A stretch of DNA of 64,000 bases from Thermoleophilaceae bacterium (GCA_030448005.1 JAUJNT010000001.1:159884-223883), one strand, 5' to 3'; shown: positions 1-8,502, counted from the first letter of the stretch. Program-made: numbers and translations. Notes: generated by a model from the letters alone, not told the origin.

Positions 1-449
1 CCGCGGAGCGGACGAGCGCACGGGCATCGGTCACCGAGAGCGAGAGCCTGCCGCGTAGGCCGCCGGGCCCACGCACCCGGAAGGTCGCCGCGGCGACTCC
101 GCGTGGAGAGCCGGCGCGAATCAGGCGCCTCCCGCTCGCGTCAGAGAATGTTGCCGAGACGATGCGCGGATCGGAGTCGACCAATCGCGCGAGTCGGTTG
201 CGTACAGGCCGAGGTCAGCGGAAGTGAGTGCCGCGCGGCTCCGGTACGGATCCGTCGAGCGTGGTCAGCGACGGCTTCACGCCCGTCCTCGTAGGACACG
301 AGCGCTCCATCGAGTCCGGCAGCGAGCCTGGCATCGGTCTTCCCCCGCTCGCTGTCGGCGGTCAGCTCAAAGAGCACGGCGGCCATCGCGAACATCGGAA
401 CGACGACGATGATCGAGAAGAAGAGGCGGAGCCTGCCGCGAAAAGTCAT
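1..449 (-). pseudogene. Frameshifted, window-truncated membrane sensor protein (N-terminal part)
   Basis: An ATG at 449 opens a reading frame that begins MTFRGRLRLFF, followed by a hydrophobic helix (about residues 8-28) and the start of an extracytoplasmic sensor-like region (ADSERGKTDARLAAGL). This frame stops at 141. The protein logic continues in the other two minus frames: RAALTSADLG near 237-208, then RLARLVDSDPRIVSATF from about 196 to the window edge, where it reads GRLSLSVTDARALVRSA. Two single-base-type frameshifts are therefore needed within about 60 bases. Architecture resembles the N-terminus of a cache-type sensor kinase or diguanylate cyclase, but the output domain lies outside the window. 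It could be a decayed gene or the result of sequencing errors. Confidence 0.6.
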
Positions 450-776
450 GGTGTACCCATCCGCGGGCAGGTCCAGCACGCGCGCGCCGGATTCGACAAG
501 TGCGCGTCCGGCGCTGCTTCAGCGCAGTGGCTCGTTTGCGGCAGCAGCGACCGGCGAGCGCCACCGGCGCCGACGTCGTGGGACCAAACGCGCTCACGCA
601 GCACCTAATCTCATATCGGCCGCGGTCAGCACCAGCTTGAGCCCGCTGGTCTGGCGGGGTGTGAAGCGGCTGTTGAGCTCAGAAGCACTGTATGCCCTCC
701 ACGTTGGCTATCCCGGCGCCGATCCCCCCGGTCGGTTGAGGTTCCTCTCGCCCGGGCGGGCTGCCAAGATCCTGCG
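450..776. other. Intergenic stretch without a recognisable gene
   Basis: This stretch separates the divergent sensor remnant (minus) and xseA (plus). I see no convincing coding signal, RNA gene or repeat in it. A CAAGAT hexamer at 765-770 lies six bases before the xseA ATG and could be a -10 element for a leaderless message, but no good -35 hexamer accompanies it. Confidence 0.4.
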
Positions 777-2165
777 ATGCACCCCGAGCAGCGAGCCACC
801 GACCGGCCCGCCGGCATCGACGGCAGCGCCCTGAAGGGGCCCTTCCCGGTTGGCGAGTACGCGCTGGCCCTGCGCTCGAGGCTGCGCGACATGGCGCGGG
901 TCCAGGTCTTCGGCGAGGTCTCCGATGTCGGGATCCGCGCCAAGGCGGTGTACTTCGAGCTGCGCGACGCAGGTGGAGCGCTGCCCTGCTCGATGTGGCG
1001 TACCGACTACGACGACGCGGCGATCCGGCTCGAGAACGGCGCTCAGGTGGTCCTGGCCGGCGGCTGTGACTACTACCCGGGCAGCGCCACCTCGTCACCG
1101 TCATTCTCGTTTCGCGCGACGGCGGTGCGCCTCGCCGGCGAGGGCGAGCTGCTGGCACAGATCGAGCGGTTGCGCCGCAGGCTCGACCGTGAGGGGCTCG
1201 TCCGGCCTCAGAAGGCGCTGCCCCGTCCCGCCCTCCCCCGCTCGATCGGCGTGGTCACGGGCGAAGGAGGCAAGGCCCGCGACGACGTGCTGGCCGGTCT
1301 GCGCCGGCGTGGCTGGAAGGGGCGGCTCGTGTGGGCCTTCGCGCCGGTGCAGGATCGACGAGCCGCGCCGCTCATCGGGCGAGCCGTCCAGGACCTCGCG
1401 GCCCTCGGGGAGGTCGACGTGATCGTGGTGGCCCGCGGCGGCGGCTCGGTCATGGACCTGATGGCCTTCTCGGACGAGACGCTCTGCCGCACCGTGGCCC
1501 TGCTCGCCGTGCCCGTGATCTCCTCGGTCGGCCATCACACCGACCGGCCGCTGATCGACGATGTGGCCGCCCTGTCGTGCTCGACGCCCACCCACGCGGC
1601 CGAGAGCGCCGTGCGCATCCACGCCGGCGATGCCAGAACCGACCTGGCTGCCGCCGCCGGCCGTCTCCGACGCTGCGGCGGTCGCGCGGTTGTGGAGCGG
1701 GCCCGTCGGCTGGCGCATCTCTCACGGGCGCCCGACGAGCACGTGGCCCGCCACCGTGCCGTGCTCTACCAGAAGCTCCGCGAGCTGCGGGCAACGGGGC
1801 GCCGCGGCCTCGACCTCCGCGTCGCCGCTGCCGAGCGCCACCTCCTCGTCCTCGGACGAAAGGCCGCCGCAGCGGCCGGGGAGCAAGAGCGGGCGGTGGC
1901 CACGGTGATCGCACGTGGAGAGCAGGTGGCGCGCGCACGGGACTCGGGGCTCGCCCGGCGCGCGCGCGATCTCGACCGGCTCGCGATGGCGCTGGCCGCC
2001 CACGACCCCGAGCGCACGCTCGCGCGCGGCTTTGCCCTCGTGGAGGACCGCGCCGGCGAGATCGTGACCAGCGCCGAGGCCGCACGCGCCGCCCAGGCGG
2101 TGTCCGTCCGCTTCCACGACGATCGTGTGCGAGCCGAAGTCAGCGAAGCCGACGGCGATCCGTGA
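777..2165 (+). CDS. xseA: Exodeoxyribonuclease VII large subunit
   Basis: Large subunit of exonuclease VII, which degrades single-stranded DNA to short oligonucleotides in the cytoplasm. The 462-residue length fits the family. An N-terminal OB-fold (about residues 22-115, including FGEVSDVGIRAKAVYFELRD) is followed by the catalytic domain with GVVTGEGGKARDDVL, the glycine-rich VARGGGSVMDLMAF and the conserved SSVGHHTDRPLIDDVA and STPTHAAE segments. The C-terminal third is helical and Arg/Ala-rich, as expected for the coiled-coil part that binds XseB. The stop overlaps the xseB start as GTGA, so the two subunits are translationally coupled. Confidence 0.95.
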   Translation: MHPEQRATDRPAGIDGSALKGPFPVGEYALALRSRLRDMARVQVFGEVSDVGIRAKAVYFELRDAGGALPCSMWRTDYDDAAIRLENGAQVVLAGGCDYYPGSATSSPSFSFRATAVRLAGEGELLAQIERLRRRLDREGLVRPQKALPRPALPRSIGVVTGEGGKARDDVLAGLRRRGWKGRLVWAFAPVQDRRAAPLIGRAVQDLAALGEVDVIVVARGGGSVMDLMAFSDETLCRTVALLAVPVISSVGHHTDRPLIDDVAALSCSTPTHAAESAVRIHAGDARTDLAAAAGRLRRCGGRAVVERARRLAHLSRAPDEHVARHRAVLYQKLRELRATGRRGLDLRVAAAERHLLVLGRKAAAAAGEQERAVATVIARGEQVARARDSGLARRARDLDRLAMALAAHDPERTLARGFALVEDRAGEIVTSAEAARAAQAVSVRFHDDRVRAEVSEADGDP

Positions 2166-2440
2166 CCCACCAGGAGCTCCGCAGCTACGAGTCCGCCGCC
2201 GAGCGGATCGAGGTGATCATCAGGCGCCTCGACTCCGGCGAGGCGGGCCTGCGGGAGACGCTCGACCTCGTGAGGGAGGGGCGCGAGCTCGTGGAGTGGT
2301 GTGCCGGAGAGCTGGAAGCGGTCGGGAGAGGGCTCGAGGAGCTCCGGCTCGACGAGCTGGTGGAGCGGTTGCAGGGTGGGGAGCGGCCAACCGGCGAGAC
2401 GGCGCCGGGCGAGGTCACGCAGGACCGGTTTCACGATTGA
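2162..2440 (+). CDS. xseB: Exodeoxyribonuclease VII small subunit
   Basis: A 92-residue protein starting at GTG 2162, which overlaps the xseA stop. The core (SYESAAERIEVIIRRLDSGE, then LRETLDLVREGRELVEWC) is the two-helix small-subunit signature: a helix pair that wraps on the large subunit. The C-terminal 25 residues are polar and probably disordered. The GTGA overlap with xseA supports this start over any upstream in-frame codon. Function is assigned from the family and the xseA neighbour. Confidence 0.92.
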   Translation: MTHQELRSYESAAERIEVIIRRLDSGEAGLRETLDLVREGRELVEWCAGELEAVGRGLEELRLDELVERLQGGERPTGETAPGEVTQDRFHD

Positions 2441-2452
2441 GCCGCGCGGTGG

Positions 2453-3490
2453 GTGGGAAGCCCCGAGGCGATGGGGTCCTCGGGATCGCTTCTGCGCTCG
2501 GCTCTCCGGCCGCTGCCCCACACGCGCCTCATAAGACGCCGGCGATCTACCTGGCAGCAATTGAACTGGCGCTTTCTGGCCTACGCGGGAGGCGTCGTGG
2601 CGCTCACCCTCTCGCGCAAGCGCCTGCGCCTGCCCCGCCCGCCAATGGTGCCGCTGGTCTCGACGGTGCCGCTGGCGGTGGCCGCGGCCCTGCCCCGGGG
2701 TCGATGGCAGTACGCCGCCACCTGGGGCGCATACGTGTGGCTGTTCAAGGTTGCCTGGGAGATCCCCTACGACAAGCCGGAGAAGCTCGAACCGCGGTTG
2801 CGCGTGGAGTACCCGATCCGGGTCGACCGGCGGATAGGCGCCGGGATCCCGCCGGGAGTGCGTCTTCAGAGGGCCGTTCGCAACCCCCCACGGCTCTCCG
2901 CGCTCGACTTCGCGGCCACCGGGCTGCACTACCTGCTCTGGATCGCCCCCCATGCGGCCCTCGGCGTGATCCTCGTGACCGACGAGGATCGCTTTCCCCG
3001 CACGGCGGGGCGGCTTGCCGCCGTCTACCACTTCACGACGCTCGGGTACTGGTACTTCCCGACGACGCCCCCCTGGTGGGCGTCCGAGCAGGAGGGGCGG
3101 ATGGGCGGTGCGCTGCAGCACGTGACGCGCGACGTCGGAATCGCCGTGAGGGCGAAGCTGCTCGGACGGGATGCCCCTCCGCCGAGCGAACGGCTGAAGT
3201 CCGACCGGGAGGAAGGAAACCCGTGGGGCTCGATGCCCTCGGACGCGCTCCCCTCGCTGGCCATCACTGCAAGGTCTCTGGGCGAGGTGAGCAGCGCCTT
3301 GGGTGCGCTCGGGTGGGCGCTCACCACGGTCGACGGCCTCGTTCTCGTCTATCTCGGCGAGCACTATGTGACGGATCTGATCGCCGGCCTGGTTCTCTCC
3401 GAGCTGGTCTGGCGTGGCGAGCCGCTCGTCCTGCCTCTCGTGCGGACAGGGACCGCAACCCTCAGGACGCTCGAGCGGGCCGTCCGCTGA
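2453..3490 (+). CDS. PAP2-superfamily membrane protein with an altered active site
   Basis: A 345-residue integral membrane protein with hydrophobic segments near residues 40-60, 75-90, 160-180, 205-220 and 285-305. The block NPWGSMPSD and the downstream LVYLGEHYVTDLIAG place it in the PAP2/inositol-phosphotransferase-like superfamily, which acts on lipid phosphates at the membrane. The third motif (H-x3-D in GEHYVTD) is present. The second motif, normally PS-x-H, reads PSDALPS here, so the catalytic histidine position is alanine, and the first motif is K-x6-NP rather than K-x6-RP. The protein may be catalytically inactive or use a variant mechanism. The start could also be ATG 2471. Its 3' end overlaps the convergent gene by 29 bases. 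Confidence 0.7.
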   Translation: MGSPEAMGSSGSLLRSALRPLPHTRLIRRRRSTWQQLNWRFLAYAGGVVALTLSRKRLRLPRPPMVPLVSTVPLAVAAALPRGRWQYAATWGAYVWLFKVAWEIPYDKPEKLEPRLRVEYPIRVDRRIGAGIPPGVRLQRAVRNPPRLSALDFAATGLHYLLWIAPHAALGVILVTDEDRFPRTAGRLAAVYHFTTLGYWYFPTTPPWWASEQEGRMGGALQHVTRDVGIAVRAKLLGRDAPPPSERLKSDREEGNPWGSMPSDALPSLAITARSLGEVSSALGALGWALTTVDGLVLVYLGEHYVTDLIAGLVLSELVWRGEPLVLPLVRTGTATLRTLERAVR

Positions 3491-3905
3491 GGCCCTCGGC
3501 CGGCTCGAGGTCCACGCGGACGGTCATCAGATCGGTCCCGAGCGCTCGCACCGTGGCGGCGTTCAGGCGGCGCCCGATCTTCCTCTGGCGCTCGAGTGGA
3601 TCGTCGTCGGGCAACAGGCGAGCGGTGCCCGCGCGCCAGCGCCCCGCGACCATCAGGCGCACCCGCGGCTCGGCCTCGATGTTGCGCACGTATGCCGCGC
3701 GCCGGCCGTGCTCGGCCACGATCCAGAACGTGTCGCCGTCCAAGCCGTTGCCGACGGGCGTCTGGCGGGGCTCGCCGGACCTTCGGCCGGTGGTCTCGAG
3801 GATCGCGTACCCGCGCAGGGCACCGGCCCGGACTCCCGCCTTCACGATGGGATTGACGATGTACCTGCCGATCGCGGTGGTGAATCGCCGCTTGTCGAGC
3901 TTCAC
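3462..3905 (-). CDS. Nitroreductase/deazaflavin-dependent oxidoreductase family protein (DUF385-like)
   Basis: A 147-residue protein with the family core: NPIVKAGVRAGALRGYAILETTGRRSGEPRQTPV, then GDTFWIVAEHGRRAAYVRNIEAEPRVRLMVAGRWR. This split-barrel fold is typical of the actinobacterial F420-dependent Ddn-like family; substrate cannot be told. GTG 3905 is chosen because it overlaps the upstream methyltransferase stop (GTGA) and gives a normal family length. The two genes are therefore coupled. Confidence 0.82.
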   Translation of the reverse strand: MKLDKRRFTTAIGRYIVNPIVKAGVRAGALRGYAILETTGRRSGEPRQTPVGNGLDGDTFWIVAEHGRRAAYVRNIEAEPRVRLMVAGRWRAGTARLLPDDDPLERQRKIGRRLNAATVRALGTDLMTVRVDLEPAEGLSGRPARAS

Positions 3906-4708
3906 GGCCGTGCTCCCGGCCTCCAGTGGATGATCGCCGCTGGGAGCGTGCGCAAAGGCGACCTGAACGCCCCCCTGCGACCCATCAGCCATGTGGCGAG
4001 CAGCGCCTCGAGCTCCTGTCTCACCTCCGGGGTGTCCACCAGCAGAAGCCCCTCGAGGTAATGCTCGACCGCCTCGCCGACCGTGGCGAAGCGCTTGCGA
4101 TTGGGAAGCTCCACCACCTTCAGGTCCGGCGCTATCCCAACTTCGCGCAGGAGGCCGAGCGCGTCGAGGTAGGTGGGTTCCGGCGCCCGGGGGGCTCGAT
4201 GGAAGTGCCGCCACATCGGGTCGAGGACGGCATCGCCGCTGAAGGCGCCGAGGTATAGGAAGATGTGCCGGCGAGCCTTCTCCTCGAGCTTCCTCACGAA
4301 GGCGGCTCCGTCCGGCACCAGGGGGAGCACGTAGGCCGAGAAGACGACGTCGGCGGCTTCTGTGGCGGCCTCATCCCACCGACCTTCGACGGCGCTGACG
4401 TTGTCGAGCCCCAGCCGCCGGGCCTCGCCTTGCAGCCTTGCGAGCATCGCCGCGCTGGGATCGACGGCCGTGAGGTGGCCGACGCCTTGAGCGAGGGGCA
4501 GCGCGAACCGGCCCGTGCCGGCGCCCACGTCGATAACCGTGCTCGATTCGTCAGCCACCCGGCGCAGCCGGCGCAGGAAGGGATCGGCTTCACTGTCCGC
4601 GAGCCTCACCGCGGAGGCAAAGCGGTCGGCGCGCAGGTCCCAGAAAGCTCTGTCGAGCGGCCCGTCACCCGGTGAGAGGCGCTCCCACTCCGCGAGGCGG
4701 TCGCTCAC
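3902..4708 (-). CDS. Class I SAM-dependent methyltransferase
   Basis: A 268-residue soluble protein. Motif I of the Rossmann methyltransferase fold is clear at about residues 57-70 (VIDVGAGTGRFALPLA), followed by the acidic motif II (HLTAVDPSAAMLARLQ) and motif IV (ADVVFSAYVLPLV). The C-terminal half (HFHRAPRAPEPTYLDALGLLREVGI) is similar to uncharacterised actinobacterial methyltransferases. Substrate is unknown. It is translationally coupled to the downstream DUF385-like oxidoreductase, which suggests they act on a common compound, but that is inference. Confidence 0.82.
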   Translation of the reverse strand: MSDRLAEWERLSPGDGPLDRAFWDLRADRFASAVRLADSEADPFLRRLRRVADESSTVIDVGAGTGRFALPLAQGVGHLTAVDPSAAMLARLQGEARRLGLDNVSAVEGRWDEAATEAADVVFSAYVLPLVPDGAAFVRKLEEKARRHIFLYLGAFSGDAVLDPMWRHFHRAPRAPEPTYLDALGLLREVGIAPDLKVVELPNRKRFATVGEAVEHYLEGLLLVDTPEVRQELEALLATWLMGRRGAFRSPLRTLPAAIIHWRPGARP

Positions 4709-4756
4709 CAGCCGGTGCCAGCGCGCCGCGGCGGGTCCGGGGTCGACCGGCAGGGC

Positions 4757-5140
4757 TCAGCGCTCCTGTAGGACCGACAGCACGTTGCCGGCGGGATCCT
4801 TGAACCACGCGATGTACGGGCCTCCTCCGCGGAAGATGCCCTTCTCGTCGGTCTCCATGCCGCTGCCGGCGTAGCGCTCGAAGCGCACGCCGCGGTCGGT
4901 CAGCGCGTCCACGGCCGCCTCGATGTCATCCACCGGGAAGTTCAGGATCGTGAAGCTGGCGGGCGTATGGTCGGGCTTCGCGTAGATGAGCGTGTCCCTG
5001 TCACCGGCGATGTGCAGCGTCAGAAGGCCGGGTATCTCGCCGTCGGAGACATCGAGGCCCAGCGTCTCCCCGTAGAACTCCTTGGCCCGATCGGCGTCAT
5101 CCACCGAAAAGCCACTGAATGCCTTCGTGTCCTTGAACAT
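4757..5140 (-). CDS. VOC (glyoxalase/bleomycin-resistance) family protein
   Basis: A 127-residue single-domain vicinal-oxygen-chelate protein. It opens with [27 protein letters not shown] and closes with [21 protein letters not shown], the standard N- and C-terminal beta-alpha-beta signatures. ATG 5140 is preceded by a strong AGAGGAGG ribosome-binding site at normal spacing, which rules out the longer upstream reading frame. Metal and substrate cannot be inferred from sequence alone; these proteins usually act as dimers in the cytoplasm. Confidence 0.88.
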   Translation of the reverse strand: MFKDTKAFSGFSVDDADRAKEFYGETLGLDVSDGEIPGLLTLHIAGDRDTLIYAKPDHTPASFTILNFPVDDIEAAVDALTDRGVRFERYAGSGMETDEKGIFRGGGPYIAWFKDPAGNVLSVLQER

Positions 5141-5204
5141 CGGCTGATCCTCCTCTGAGGCGCCATCTGGAGCCTCTTCTGTCGGGATCCTCCTTTGACC
5201 GGGC

Positions 5205-5375
5205 CAGCGGCAACAACTCATCGCCCTGGACCTGGCGGGGGTCAACGTGGCGCTGCCGTCGATCCAGGATGACCTCGGATTCTCGCAATCGAGCCTCGCC
5301 TGGGTGGTGAATGCGTACCTGATCGCCTTTGGCGGGCTGCTCCTGCTGGCCGGCCGGTTGGGGGACCTGGTCGGC
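5205..5375 (+). pseudogene. Remnant of an MFS (DHA2-type) drug-efflux transporter
   Basis: A short plus-strand stretch reads [19 protein letters not shown], then [36 protein letters not shown]. This matches the first two transmembrane segments of 14-TM DHA2 transporters, normally written [17 protein letters not shown] and GRLGDLIGRK. No start codon or ribosome-binding site fits, and after GRLGDLVG the frame turns into Arg-rich sequence with no further membrane segments. The remaining 12 helices are missing from the neighbourhood, so this is a deletion remnant. It lies between the VOC gene and the kinase, which converge on it from both sides. Confidence 0.7.
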
Positions 5376-5527
5376 TCGAACCCGAGAGCGATGCGGCAGG
5401 GCAAGCGCAGGAGGAGAGCCGTCCCATGCCCGCCGAGCCGGCCCTCCACGAGGCAGCCTGATATCAGGGAGAGCGATCACAACGCAGACACCCATCCGAG
5501 GTTCCGGGGGGTGCGCTGAGCGGGAGG

Positions 5528-7192
5528 TCAACCGGCAGCCCGGCGGGCCGCCTCGAGCTCACGGCGAACGGTGGCCGTCTGGTTCGGGATGCGCAACCGC
5601 TTCTCGAGGATCGGCACGGCCTCATCCGGGCGGCCCGCCAGCCTGAGCGACCTACCGAGGTTGTAGAGGGCAAAGGCGTATGTCAGGTCACCCGAGCCGT
5701 CAGGGTACGCGGCCACCGCCTTCTGCAGGAGGGGGATCGCCTCGTCGTAACGTCCCTGGCTCATGAGGCTGAAGCCCCGGTCGTTGAGCGCGGCGGCACC
5801 GCCGCCCCCCGATGACCCCTGGGCCGCCCCGGCGCCTGACCCGGGCTGCGCCGGCTGGGCGCTCCTTGAGGCACCGGAGCTCGTGCGGTCTCCGGAGCTC
5901 GAGCCGCCACCGGAGCTCGAGCCGCCACCGCTGCCCGAGGCCCCGCCACCCTCCCCGGAGGCGTCGCGCTTCTCCTCGCTTCCACTCGCCTTGGATCTGC
6001 TCGCGTCCTCGGTTCCCGCGGAGCGCTTGGGGTCCTCGCCTCCACCCCCCAGCACCGCGAACGCAACGATCGCGAGGATGCAGAGGGCGGCGAGGGCCCC
6101 GGCTGCCGGGAGCCAGGAGGGCGCCTGCCGGCTCGGGCGGTACGTGCTCGGCCTCTCCGCAAGGGGTGGAGGAAGCGGTGCGTCACGCTTCCCCTTCTCC
6201 GCGTGCGCGGAGGGCTCCGGAGTGGCTTCGACCGGCGAGGCCGGGGCGGCCTTGGCGGTCGGCGCAGCGGCGGCCGCGCCCTTGGCGGTCGGCGCAGCGG
6301 CGGCCGCGGGCTCGGCGGTCGGCGCGGAAGCGGCCACGGCTCCGGCGGCCGGCTCGGCAGCTGCCACGCCCCGGGCCCCCCGCAACCCGCGCTGCAGCGC
6401 GGTGGCGAACTCGCCGGCGGAGGACGGGCGCGCCTCCGGCTTCCGGGCCATGGCCCGGCCGATCGCCTCGGCTGCGCCGTCGGGCGCGTCTGGCCAGGCC
6501 TCGCGCAGATCGGGGGGCGGCGAGGAGACCACCCTGTGGGCGATCTCCATCGGGGTCTCACCCGTCATGGCCTTGCGGCCCGACACCGCCTCGAAGGCCA
6601 CGGCCGCCAGCGAGTAGATGTCGGAGGCGGGCCCGGCCTTCCGCCCGTCGAGCTGCTCCGGGGCCATGTAGGAGGCCGTGCCGAGCACCATGCCGCTCCT
6701 GGTGATGCTCGGGCTCTCGGCCGCGGTGGCGATGCCGAGGTCGGCGAGCTTTGTCATGCCGTCGTGGCGCAGCAGGATGTTGGCGGGTTTCACGTCGCGG
6801 TGCACGATCCCGTGGGCGTGCGCGTGGTTGAGCGCGGCGGCCACGTCGTGGATGATCGAGACCACCTTCGCCAGGGGGAGCGGCCCGCTTGCGATCGCGT
6901 CCTTGAGCGTCCTGCCCTCCACGTACTCCATGACGATCAGCACGGACTCCGCGTCGGTGGCCACGTCGTAGATCGACACGAGGTTGGGGTGGTTGAGCGA
7001 CGCCCCAAGCCTGGCTTCGCGATCGAAGCGCTCGGCCGCCTCGTCAGGGCTCTCGGCGTGAAGCTGCTTGACGGCCACCCGCCGGCCCAGCCGCTCGTCC
7101 TCGGCCAGGAACACACGGGCCATGCCGCCTACGCCGATGGGCCTTATCTTCCGGTAGCGGCCGGCAAACAGGGTCCGGGTGTCGGTCGCCAT
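5528..7192 (-). CDS. Transmembrane Ser/Thr protein kinase with extracytoplasmic TPR-like region
   Basis: A 554-residue PknB-type kinase. The cytoplasmic kinase domain (about 12-275) has the glycine loop GVGGMARV, VAVK lysine, HRDVKPANILL catalytic loop and MAPEQ. The usual DFG motif reads DLG (LADLGIATA). An Ala/Pro-rich linker (about 290-340) encoded by 30-bp tandem repeats leads to one membrane helix (PAAGALAALCILAIVAFAVL, near 363-385), a Gly/Ser spacer and a C-terminal outside domain with tetratricopeptide-like helices (RGFSLMSQGRYDEAIPLLQKA and YNLGRSLRLAGRPDEAVPILE). PASTA repeats, usual for PknB, are absent. The outside part is probably a protein-binding sensor. Confidence 0.88.
   Translation of the reverse strand: MATDTRTLFAGRYRKIRPIGVGGMARVFLAEDERLGRRVAVKQLHAESPDEAAERFDREARLGASLNHPNLVSIYDVATDAESVLIVMEYVEGRTLKDAIASGPLPLAKVVSIIHDVAAALNHAHAHGIVHRDVKPANILLRHDGMTKLADLGIATAAESPSITRSGMVLGTASYMAPEQLDGRKAGPASDIYSLAAVAFEAVSGRKAMTGETPMEIAHRVVSSPPPDLREAWPDAPDGAAEAIGRAMARKPEARPSSAGEFATALQRGLRGARGVAAAEPAAGAVAASAPTAEPAAAAAPTAKGAAAAAPTAKAAPASPVEATPEPSAHAEKGKRDAPLPPPLAERPSTYRPSRQAPSWLPAAGALAALCILAIVAFAVLGGGGEDPKRSAGTEDASRSKASGSEEKRDASGEGGGASGSGGGSSSGGGSSSGDRTSSGASRSAQPAQPGSGAGAAQGSSGGGGAAALNDRGFSLMSQGRYDEAIPLLQKAVAAYPDGSGDLTYAFALYNLGRSLRLAGRPDEAVPILEKRLRIPNQTATVRRELEAARRAAG
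6251..6340. repeat. Three tandem 30-bp repeats in the kinase linker
   Basis: Units at 6251-6280, 6281-6310 and 6311-6340. The first two differ only at the last two bases; the third has several changes. They encode ten-residue Ala/Pro/Thr blocks of the juxtamembrane linker, so copy number can vary in frame. Confidence 0.85.
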
Positions 7193-7239
7193 CCTGCGGG
7201 CTTACCCGCCTCGTAGGGTCAGGAAACGGCCAAGGAGCG

Positions 7240-8409
7240 TCAGAGCCGTTCGATCAGGGTCCCCGTGCCAAGCCCTCCGCCGCAGCACATGGTCACGAGG
7301 CCCACCTGCTTGTCGGAGCGCTCCAGCTCGTGCAGCAGGGTGGTGATCAGCCGCGCGCCGGTCGAGCCCAGCGGGTGGCCGAGCGACATCGCCCCGCCGT
7401 TCACGTTGACCCTGTCCATGTCGGCCCCGAGCTCGCGCTGCCACGCGGCCACCACGGGGGCAAACGCCTCGTTGATCTCCACGAGGTCGATGTCCCGCAT
7501 CGTCATCCCGTTGCGCTCGAGGAGCTTGTGCGTGGCGGGTATCGGCCCGGTCAGCATGATCACGGGATCCACCCCCACCGTGGTCTGGTCGACGATCCGG
7601 GCGCGCGGCTCGAGGCCGAGACCCTCGGCCTTGCCCCGCTCCATCAGCAGCACCGCCGCGGCGCCGTCGGAGATCTGAGAGGAGTTGCCCGCCGTGATCC
7701 TTCCGTCCTCCTTGAATGCCGGCTCGAGGCCAGCCAGCTTCTCGATGCTCGAGTGGGCGCGAATTCCCTGGTCGGTCACGTAGGTGTCCCCGTTCACGGC
7801 AAACGGCACGATCTCCCGCTCGAAGCGACCCTCCTCCGTTGCCTGGTGGGCGCGCCGGTGCGACCGCACGGCCAGCTCATCGAGCTCCGAGCGCGAGATC
7901 TCCCACCTCTCGGCGATCATCTCGGCAGAGAGGCCCTGGGGAATCAGGTCGTACCTCTCGAGCAGCTCGGGCGAGAAGGGGGCGCCGTGCTCGGACATGA
8001 CCTGCATGCCGTCGGCGAAGGAGATGTGGCCCATGTGCTCGACGCCGGAGCCGATCGCGCAGTCGAGCACGCCGGCGCCGATCTGCGCGGCGGCGAAGTT
8101 CACGGCCTGCTGGGCCGAACCGCACTGGCGGTCGATCGTCGTGGCCGGGGTCTCGACCGGGAGCCCCGCCTCGAGCCAGGCGTTGCGCCCGATGTTGAAG
8201 CCCTGCTCACCGAACTGCTGGACGCAGCCGGCGATCACGTCCTCGACCTCGGATGCCGGGACACCCGAGCGCTCGAGCACCTCGGCGTAGGTGCGCGAGA
8301 GCAGGTTGCTCGCGTGAACGTCCCGGTAATAGCCCTTTTCCTCGTGGCCCCGCCCGATCGGCGTGCGGACGGCCTCGACTATCACGACCTCTCGATTTCC
8401 GTTGTGCAA
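7240..8409 (-). CDS. Acetyl-CoA acetyltransferase / 3-ketoacyl-CoA thiolase
   Basis: A 389-residue thiolase that cleaves or condenses acyl-CoA units in beta-oxidation or related pathways. The nucleophilic cysteine is in TTIDRQCGSAQQAV, the catalytic histidine in NGGAMSLGHPLGSTGARL and the second cysteine in TMCCGGGLGTG. VEAVRTPIGRG marks the N-terminus. TTG 8409 is chosen because a CGGAGG ribosome-binding site sits five bases before it; the open frame upstream has no family similarity. It is divergent from a 3-hydroxyacyl-CoA dehydrogenase gene 84 bases away, so both may share control. Confidence 0.93.
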   Translation of the reverse strand: MHNGNREVVIVEAVRTPIGRGHEEKGYYRDVHASNLLSRTYAEVLERSGVPASEVEDVIAGCVQQFGEQGFNIGRNAWLEAGLPVETPATTIDRQCGSAQQAVNFAAAQIGAGVLDCAIGSGVEHMGHISFADGMQVMSEHGAPFSPELLERYDLIPQGLSAEMIAERWEISRSELDELAVRSHRRAHQATEEGRFEREIVPFAVNGDTYVTDQGIRAHSSIEKLAGLEPAFKEDGRITAGNSSQISDGAAAVLLMERGKAEGLGLEPRARIVDQTTVGVDPVIMLTGPIPATHKLLERNGMTMRDIDLVEINEAFAPVVAAWQRELGADMDRVNVNGGAMSLGHPLGSTGARLITTLLHELERSDKQVGLVTMCCGGGLGTGTLIERL

Positions 8410-8486
8410 CGTGACCTCCGGAGGAGTTGACCGGCCGGGGGGCCCGGCACGGCACCCTTGCGCTATCCGTGGTCTAGGGTACCGAG

Positions 8487-8502
8487 TTGACTGGTGAGTC
8501 AA
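8487..8502. promoter_or_regulatory. Perfect palindrome over a start codon (candidate operator)
   Basis: TTGACTGGTGAGTCAA has perfect 6-base arms around GGTG and covers the GTG start (8494) of the dehydrogenase gene, in the short divergent region shared with the thiolase. Position and symmetry suit a repressor site, but no cognate regulator is evident nearby. Confidence 0.35.

Noticed and set aside
5391-5527. Continuation of the MFS transporter after the remnant
   Set aside because: Translation in all frames lacks hydrophobic segments; only the two-helix fragment is recognisable.
7330-8430. A 366-codon plus-strand open frame across the thiolase
   Set aside because: Antisense shadow of a gene with all thiolase active-site motifs.
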